64,000 nt of DNA, from the NCBI RefSeq assembly GCF_014193375.1, contig NZ_JACHZF010000015.1, forward strand, positions 51,674-115,673. Direction: 5' to 3'. This DNA is from Halomonas campaniensis (GTDB taxonomy: Bacteria; Pseudomonadota; Gammaproteobacteria; Pseudomonadales; Halomonadaceae). This document shows positions 59,377 through 64,000 of this stretch, one piece after another (position 1 is the first letter of the stretch; the number at the start of each line of letters is the position of its first letter). Both the position numbers and the translations under genes were made by a program. Below the pieces are notes generated by a model. It was not told the DNA's origin, made no database searches, and was given only the letters and a program-made list of their open reading frames with translations.

Positions 59377-60114
59377 ATGGGTGAACCCGCACGTCCCCAC
59401 CTGGTGGTGCTGACCGGCGCCGGCATCAGCGCCGAGAGCGGCATCCAGACCTTCCGCGCCACCGACGGCCTGTGGGCCGACCACCCGGTGGAGGAGGTCG
59501 CGACCCCGGGGGGCTGGCGTCGCGACCCCGGGCGGGTGCTGCGCTTCTACAACCAGCGCCGCGACCAGGTGCGCCGGGCGCGCCCCAATGCCGCCCACAA
59601 GGCGCTGGCGGCGCTGGAGAAGCAGGGCTTCCGGGTCAGCATCATCACCCAGAACATCGATGACCTCCACGAGCGGGCCGGCTCCCGCCACGTGCTGCAC
59701 CTGCATGGCGAGATCCTCAAGGCGCGCTCCACGGTGGACCGCCGCATGCACTACCCGCTGCCCCGCGGCGGCATCGAGCTGGGCGACCTGTGCGACAAGG
59801 GCAGCCAGCTGCGCCCCGACGTGGTGTGGTTCGGCGAGGAGGTACCGCACTTCGGCGAGGCCTGCGAGATCGTCGGCGAGGCGGATCTGCTGCTGGTAGT
59901 GGGCACGTCGCTTGCCGTGATGCCGGCCGCCTCGCTGCTGCACCACGCGCCCTTCGACACGCCATGCGTGCTGGTGGACCCCGAGGCCGAGGCGCTGGCG
60001 CCTCCCGGGGTCACCCGGCTCAGCCAGCCCGCCGGCAAGGGCGTGCCGGCGCTGGTGCGCCACTGGCGGCGCGAGGGGCGGCTCTGGGTGCCGGAGACCC
60101 TGCTGGCCTCCTGA
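59377..60114 (+). CDS. cobB: Sir2-family NAD-dependent protein deacylase (no zinc cysteines)
   Basis: 245 residues. NAD-binding LTGAGISAESGIQTFRATDGLWADH, ITQNIDDLHERAGS, and catalytic His in VLHLHGEILKARS are clear. Class III CobB proteins have four Cys for zinc between the His and the LRPDVVWFGE motif; here that stretch has only one Cys (GDLCDKGSQLRPD). It belongs to a sirtuin group that appears to have lost the zinc ribbon. It starts 17 bp after aceK. Deacylase activity is expected but less certain. Confidence 0.85.
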   Translation: MGEPARPHLVVLTGAGISAESGIQTFRATDGLWADHPVEEVATPGGWRRDPGRVLRFYNQRRDQVRRARPNAAHKALAALEKQGFRVSIITQNIDDLHERAGSRHVLHLHGEILKARSTVDRRMHYPLPRGGIELGDLCDKGSQLRPDVVWFGEEVPHFGEACEIVGEADLLLVVGTSLAVMPAASLLHHAPFDTPCVLVDPEAEALAPPGVTRLSQPAGKGVPALVRHWRREGRLWVPETLLAS

Positions 60115-60133
60115 ACGGCGGCGGGACAAGTGC

Positions 60134-60139
60134 TAGAAT
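60134..60139 (+). promoter_or_regulatory. Extended -10 promoter of the DTW-domain gene
   Basis: TGCTAGAAT contains the TGN extension and TAGAAT (5 of 6 to TATAAT). A weak CTGAAC lies 17 bp upstream. Start would be about 23 bp ahead of the ATG at 60169. Confidence 0.5.
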
Positions 60140-60168
60140 GCGGCGCCTCTTCCGATGCGGTAGCCGCC

Positions 60169-60939
60169 ATGCAGCACGACACGCCCGACACCTGTGCCGA
60201 TCGTCCTCTGGACGAGGGGCTTTCCCATGATCCCGCTACCGGCCATCCGCGGCCGCCGCGGCGCGAGTTCAAGGCCAGGGGCAGCTTCGTCGAGCGCTGC
60301 CCGGGTTGCAACCTCCCCCAGCTCAACTGCCTCTGCCCCTATGCGGTGACGGCCGACAGCGAGGCCCGGATCTGGCTGCTCACCCACCCCATGGAGCACC
60401 ACAAGCCCACCAACACCGGCCGCCTGATCCGCGACGTGCTGCCGGACACCGAGGTCTTCACCTGGTATCGCACCACGCCGGACGAGCGGCTGCTGGCGCT
60501 GCTGGAAGACGAGCGCTACGCCCCCTTCGTGATCTTTCCCGACGACCAGCCGGACTATGCCGACCGGGTGGTGGGCATCGACGCCGTGGCCGAGGCGAAG
60601 GCGGCGGGGCGGGTCCCGGCGCTCATCCTGCTGGACGGCACCTGGCGCCAGGCCCGGCGCATCTTCCGCAAGAGCCCCTACCTCGACCGGCTGCCGGTGC
60701 TCCCGCTGCGTACCGAGCGCCAGACTCGCTACCGGCTGCGCAAGCCGGCCTCGGCCGCCCACCTCTGCACCGCCGAGGTGGCCGCCGAACTGCTGCGCCA
60801 GGCCGGCGACGCCGATGCCGCCCAGGTCCTGGACGACTATTTCGACGCCTTCAACGACAGCTACGCCGCCAGCCGGCGCTTCGAGAAGCTCGAGGCGCCG
60901 ACGGCGGCGATGCGGCGCCTGCTGGCGCGAAAGGGATAG
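60169..60939 (+). CDS. DTW-domain tRNA-uridine aminocarboxypropyltransferase
   Basis: 256 residues. Metal-binding CPGCNLPQLNCLCP, HPMEHHKPTNTGRLI (SAM site), and the DTW-type motif LILLDGTWRQARRIFRKSPYLDRLP followed by YRLRKP. The family (TapT/TuaA) makes acp3U47 in tRNAs from SAM. An in-frame ATG at 60130 precedes the -10 and would add 13 residues, so 60169 is preferred; no strong ribosome site is visible. Confidence 0.9.
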   Translation: MQHDTPDTCADRPLDEGLSHDPATGHPRPPRREFKARGSFVERCPGCNLPQLNCLCPYAVTADSEARIWLLTHPMEHHKPTNTGRLIRDVLPDTEVFTWYRTTPDERLLALLEDERYAPFVIFPDDQPDYADRVVGIDAVAEAKAAGRVPALILLDGTWRQARRIFRKSPYLDRLPVLPLRTERQTRYRLRKPASAAHLCTAEVAAELLRQAGDADAAQVLDDYFDAFNDSYAASRRFEKLEAPTAAMRRLLARKG

Positions 60940-60953
60940 CGCTGTAACGCAAA

Positions 60954-61067
60954 GCTAGGGGCGCTGGGGGCAAGCCGTAGAGGAGGTCCTACGCCATGGA
61001 TGGCGTCGGTAGCGTACATGGAGGTATTCACAGCGCCTCCTCGCAGGCTTGTCGCCAGGTCAGCCCC
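60954..61067 (-). repeat. Dispersed structured repeat, copy 5 (subtype I, minus orientation)
   Basis: Closing stem part 1 GCAAGCC / GGCTTGT (one G-T), part 2 GAGGAGG / CCTCCTC, both different from other copies but complementary. Inner hairpins ACGCCA-TGGA-TGGCGT and TAC-ATGGAG-GTA. It fills the convergent spacer between the DTW gene (14 bp after its stop) and the TraB-type gene (24 bp after its stop). Confidence 0.88.
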
Positions 61068-61091
61068 GGGCCGAAGGGGGTCCTGGCTTGA

Positions 61092-62336
61092 TCAAGGCGA
61101 GCTGCCGAACAGCGCGCCGGCGATGCGGAACCCGGCGATCCAGGTGCCGGCGGCGGAGCCCAGGGTGGCGAGCAGGAAGACCAGCAGGGTGCGCGAGACC
61201 CGGTTGCGCCACCAGCCCTTCAGTTCGGTGACGTCATGGCGCAGGGTCGAGAAGTCCCGCACCTTGGGCTTGCGCAGGTAGAGCTCGACCCCGGCGGCGA
61301 CGAAGCCGGCACCGATGGTGGGGTTGAGCGAGGTGAGCGGGGCGGCAAAGAAGGTCGCCGCCACGGTCAGCGGATGGGCCAGGGCGACCAGGGTGGCCAG
61401 CGCCGAGAGGACCCCGTTGATCAGGAACCACTCGGCCACCAGCTGCCAGCCCAGCTCGGTATTGCGCGAGAAGCCGATGGCGAAGCCGGTCAGTACCAGC
61501 GCGGTGATCAGCCAGGGCAGCGCCCTCCAGACCTTCGACGGGGGCGGCGTCACCTCCAGCTGCCGGCGCTCGGCGGTCGGGTCGGCCGGGGGGGCTGCCT
61601 CCAGGTCCTCGGCCATGCCCTTCATGTGGCCGGCGCCGATGACCACCAGCACGTGGCGGTAGCGCCCGGGGGGGGCGTCCTCCGCCAGGCGCAGCACCAT
61701 GTAGCGGTCCCGTTCGGTGATCAGCGGCGTGTAGAGGGTCTCGGACTCGGCGGCGAACTCGCTGAAGGTGGACTCCAGGACGTCCCCCTCCTTGAGCCGC
61801 TCGATCTCTTCGGCGGAGACATCCTGGCGCGACAGCACGCTGCCGAGCAGCCCCGAGAACAGCGAGAAGCGCTGCCACCAGGGCACGTTGTGGTAGATGC
61901 GCTTGAGGGTCACGCCGACGTCGCGGTCGATCAGCATCAGCGGCAGGCCCGCCGTGCGGCTCTCCTCGAGGGCGGCACGCATCTCGGCGCCGGGCTCGAT
62001 GCCGGACTGCTCGGCCACGCGCTGCTGGAAGGCGCCCAGCGCCAGGCTCGCCGCCACCATGCCGGCCTTGCCCTGGCGGAAGATCTCGAACAGATCCTGG
62101 TTGTGCATGGCATCCGGGTTGTCGAGGCTCTGGTGGCGCGAGTCGCACAGCTCGATGGCCACGGCGTCGAACTCGCCGGAGCGGATCAGCGCGCGCACGT
62201 CGGCGGCGCTCTCGGCGGAGACATGGGCGGTGCCCAGCAGGGTGTAGCGGGTATCGCCCACCTGGATGACGCGGCGCGGGCCGGTGACGCCGGCCGCCGG
62301 CTCGGTGGGCATCGCGGTGTCCTGGGAGTCGGTCAT
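61092..62336 (-). CDS. TraB-family membrane protein
   Basis: 414 residues. The N-terminal 260 residues form a TraB/GumN-type metalloprotease-like domain with YTLLGTAHVSAESAADVRALI, VAIELCDSRHQSL, LPLMLIDRDVGVTLKRIY and VVIGAGHMKGM; the C-terminus has about four membrane segments. The homologue TraB of Enterococcus shuts down pheromone cPD1. In this frame the open reading continues 5' across trkH, but the ATG at 62334-62336 is the family start. Function in proteobacteria unknown. Confidence 0.87.
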   Translation of the reverse strand: MTDSQDTAMPTEPAAGVTGPRRVIQVGDTRYTLLGTAHVSAESAADVRALIRSGEFDAVAIELCDSRHQSLDNPDAMHNQDLFEIFRQGKAGMVAASLALGAFQQRVAEQSGIEPGAEMRAALEESRTAGLPLMLIDRDVGVTLKRIYHNVPWWQRFSLFSGLLGSVLSRQDVSAEEIERLKEGDVLESTFSEFAAESETLYTPLITERDRYMVLRLAEDAPPGRYRHVLVVIGAGHMKGMAEDLEAAPPADPTAERRQLEVTPPPSKVWRALPWLITALVLTGFAIGFSRNTELGWQLVAEWFLINGVLSALATLVALAHPLTVAATFFAAPLTSLNPTIGAGFVAAGVELYLRKPKVRDFSTLRHDVTELKGWWRNRVSRTLLVFLLATLGSAAGTWIAGFRIAGALFGSSP

Positions 62337-62401
62337 GGACGCTCGGTATGAAGGAGTGAGAAGGGGATTATCCACGATGGACCGTTGCCGGCCAAATCCC
62401 C

Positions 62402-63850
62402 TCAGCGCCGCCAGAAGGCGGGGGTAAACAGCACCAGCACGGTGAAGATCTCCAGGCGGCCGAGCAGCATGGCAATCACCAGGATCCACTTGGCCAGGCT
62501 CGGCAGGTCGCCGTAGTGGCCGGAGGCCTCGCCCAGCGCCGGGCCCAGATTGTTGAGCGCCGAGGCGACGGTGGACCAGGCAGTGACCTGGTCGACCCCG
62601 GTGGCCATCACCCCCACCAGCATCAGGAAGAACAGCATCACGTAGACCGAGAAGAAGCCCCACACCGCCTGGGCGATGCCGTCCGGCACGCTCACCCTGC
62701 CCACCTTCACCGCGATCACCGCATTGGGATGGATCAGGCGCATCACCTCGCGCATGCCCTGCTTGAGGATCAGGATGATGCGGATCACCTTCATGCCGCC
62801 GCCGGTGGAGCCGGAGCAGCCGCCGACGAAGGCGGCCATGAACAGCAGGAAGGGCAATGCCCCCGGCCAGGCCGAGAAGTCGGCCACGCCGAAGCCGGCG
62901 GTGGTGGCCACCGAGACCACCTGGAAGATGCCGTGGCGCAGGCCGCGCTCGGTGCCGTAGGTCTCGGTGAGCCACAGCGAGACCACGGTGATCACCGCCA
63001 GGCCCAGCAGGAACAGCAGCAGGAAGCGTGCCTCCGGGTCCTGGAAGTAGTGCGTCACGCTGCGCTGTCGCCAGGCGACGAAGTGCAGGCTGAAGCTGAC
63101 CGCGGAGACGATCAGGAAGAAGACACAGATCATCTCGATCAGCGCACTGTCGAAGTGGCCGATGCTGGCGTCGTAGGTGGAGAAGCCGCCGATGGCCACG
63201 GTGGAGAAGCTGTGGCCCAGGGCGTCGAACCAGTCCATGCCGGCGGCCATGTAGGCGAGCATGCAGGTGACGGTGAGGGCGGCGTAGATGTACCAGAGCG
63301 CCTTGGCGGTCTCGGTGATGCGCGGGGTGAGCTTGGAGTCCTTGAGGGGGCCCGGGATCTCGGTGCGGTAGAGGGCCATGCCGCCGACGCCCAGCGTCGG
63401 CAGGATCGCCACGGCCAGCACCACGATACCCATCCCGCCCAGCCACTGCAGCTGCTGGCGGTAGTAGAGGATCGACTCGGGCAGGGCATCGATGCCGGTG
63501 ATCACGGTGGCGCCGGTGGTGGTCAGCCCCGAGAAGGACTCGAATACCGCATCGGTGATCGAGAGGGCGGACTCCCCGGTGAGCATCAGCGGCAGCGAGC
63601 CGAACAGCGCCAGCACGCTCCAGAACAGCGCCGCGATCAGGAAGCCGTCGCGGGTGCGCAGCTCCTTGCGGGCCCCGCGGTTGGGCAGGTACATCACGGC
63701 GCCGGTCACCACCGTGATGGCGATGGCGATGGCGAAGGCCTCCCACTGGCCGTCGCCGAACAGCAGCGAGATCAGGATCGGCGGCATCATGGTCAGGCTG
63801 AACAGCATCAGCAGCAGCCCCAGGATGCGCAGGATCATGCGCAGGCTCAT
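62402..63850 (-). CDS. trkH: TrkH-family potassium uptake protein
   Basis: 482 residues, ion-conducting subunit of the Trk system. Four selectivity-filter loops are visible: SGLTTTGATVI, FSTVAIGGFST, SVATTAGFGVADF and NNLGPALGEAS. GGCSGSTGGGMKVIRIILI is the intramembrane loop that gates with TrkA. In Halomonas the Trk system is central to salt adaptation. It follows trkA with a 27-bp gap. Confidence 0.96.
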   Translation of the reverse strand: MSLRMILRILGLLLMLFSLTMMPPILISLLFGDGQWEAFAIAIAITVVTGAVMYLPNRGARKELRTRDGFLIAALFWSVLALFGSLPLMLTGESALSITDAVFESFSGLTTTGATVITGIDALPESILYYRQQLQWLGGMGIVVLAVAILPTLGVGGMALYRTEIPGPLKDSKLTPRITETAKALWYIYAALTVTCMLAYMAAGMDWFDALGHSFSTVAIGGFSTYDASIGHFDSALIEMICVFFLIVSAVSFSLHFVAWRQRSVTHYFQDPEARFLLLFLLGLAVITVVSLWLTETYGTERGLRHGIFQVVSVATTAGFGVADFSAWPGALPFLLFMAAFVGGCSGSTGGGMKVIRIILILKQGMREVMRLIHPNAVIAVKVGRVSVPDGIAQAVWGFFSVYVMLFFLMLVGVMATGVDQVTAWSTVASALNNLGPALGEASGHYGDLPSLAKWILVIAMLLGRLEIFTVLVLFTPAFWRR

Positions 63851-63877
63851 CGCGCGGTGCTCCCCGAGAAGGTCATG

Positions 63878-64000
63878 TCAGAAGAAGGTCAGGCCCACCT
63901 GGAACAGCCGCTCCACGTCGCGGATGCGGCGCTTGTCGATCACGAACAGGATGACGTGGTCGCCGGACTCCACCACCACGTCGTCGTGGGCGATCAGCAC
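63878..64000 (-). CDS. trkA: Trk system potassium uptake protein TrkA, C-terminal end
   Basis: The last 40 codons of trkA are in the window: AHDDVVVESGDHVILFVIDK then RRIRDVERLFQVGLTFF and TGA. This matches the final RCK_C strand and tail of E. coli TrkA. The gene starts outside the window and lies immediately upstream of trkH, an operon order common in gammaproteobacteria. Confidence 0.9.
   Translation of the reverse strand: MLIAHDDVVVESGDHVILFVIDKRRIRDVERLFQVGLTFF

Noticed and set aside
61092..63746. 884-codon minus-strand frame that seems to fuse TrkH-region sequence to the TraB-type protein
   Set aside because: Upstream of 62336 the frame is a shadow of trkH. TrkH is fully encoded in another frame with all four filter loops, so there is no fusion.

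Overview
The window is a stretch of high-GC (about 68-70 % by eye), densely packed gammaproteobacterial chromosome. Gene content and protein character point to a Halomonadaceae member (Halomonas or a close relative): Pseudomonas-like NrdA with two ATP-cones, a trkA-trkH potassium uptake pair, RstA/RstB, divergent metR/metE, pepA/holC/valS next to lptFG, AceK, and acidic soluble proteins. The species assignment is inference; there is no rRNA or tRNA gene in the window. No phage, insertion sequence or CRISPR array was seen.

Layout. 1-10.6 kb: 3' end of an unrecognised gene, a TauE/SafE exporter, a secreted MetX-like hydrolase, a membrane-anchored retropepsin-like protease, YihY, a nitronate monooxygenase followed by a decayed copy of its own 3' end, then a two-gene DNA-repair unit (FAN1-type nuclease and an XPD/DinG-like helicase with an N-terminal nuclease-like domain), a double-cupin protein and a small membrane protein. 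10.6-16.3 kb: three small genes and the class Ia ribonucleotide reductase operon nrdA-nrdB on the minus strand. Its control region carries a correctly spaced NrdR box pair, two DnaA boxes and a sigma70-like promoter, and a small ORF with a strong Shine-Dalgarno sits between nrdB and the operon terminator. 16.3-28 kb: rstA-rstB, metR/metE, an azoreductase, YdjM-type membrane protein, tag, DUF411, glyoxalase, META lipoprotein and PAP2 phosphatase. 28-38.6 kb: valS, holC, ilvE and pepA on the minus strand, divergent from lptF-lptG; then an RDD protein, bfd (with a Fur-like box) and bfr. 38.8-44.6 kb: an NMT1/THI5-type ABC transporter, DUF1653, tcdA, truC and a CDF metal exporter behind a MerR-style dyad promoter. 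44.7-57 kb: a phosphorus-flavoured block made of a Ugp-like ABC importer, an SDR and an MFS protein, a phnD-phnC-phnE-phnE-phosphatase operon and a GT4 glycosyltransferase, with Pho-box-like sequences ahead of both ABC operons. 57-64 kb: a SpoIIAA-like protein, aceK, a sirtuin lacking the usual zinc cysteines, a DTW-domain tRNA-modification enzyme, a TraB-family membrane protein, trkH and the 3' end of trkA.

The most striking unexplained structure is a dispersed intergenic element of about 113-115 bp present five times (24889, 27137, 31283, 31880 and 60954). All copies can fold as a two-part closing stem around two hairpins whose loops contain a TCCC/GGGA core. The stem sequences differ between copies but stay complementary, which is compensatory covariation and argues for a selected fold or palindrome. 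Two copies, of different subtype and opposite orientation, bracket holC. The element also creates a recurrent false N-terminus (MASVAYxEVFTAPP) on neighbouring open frames.
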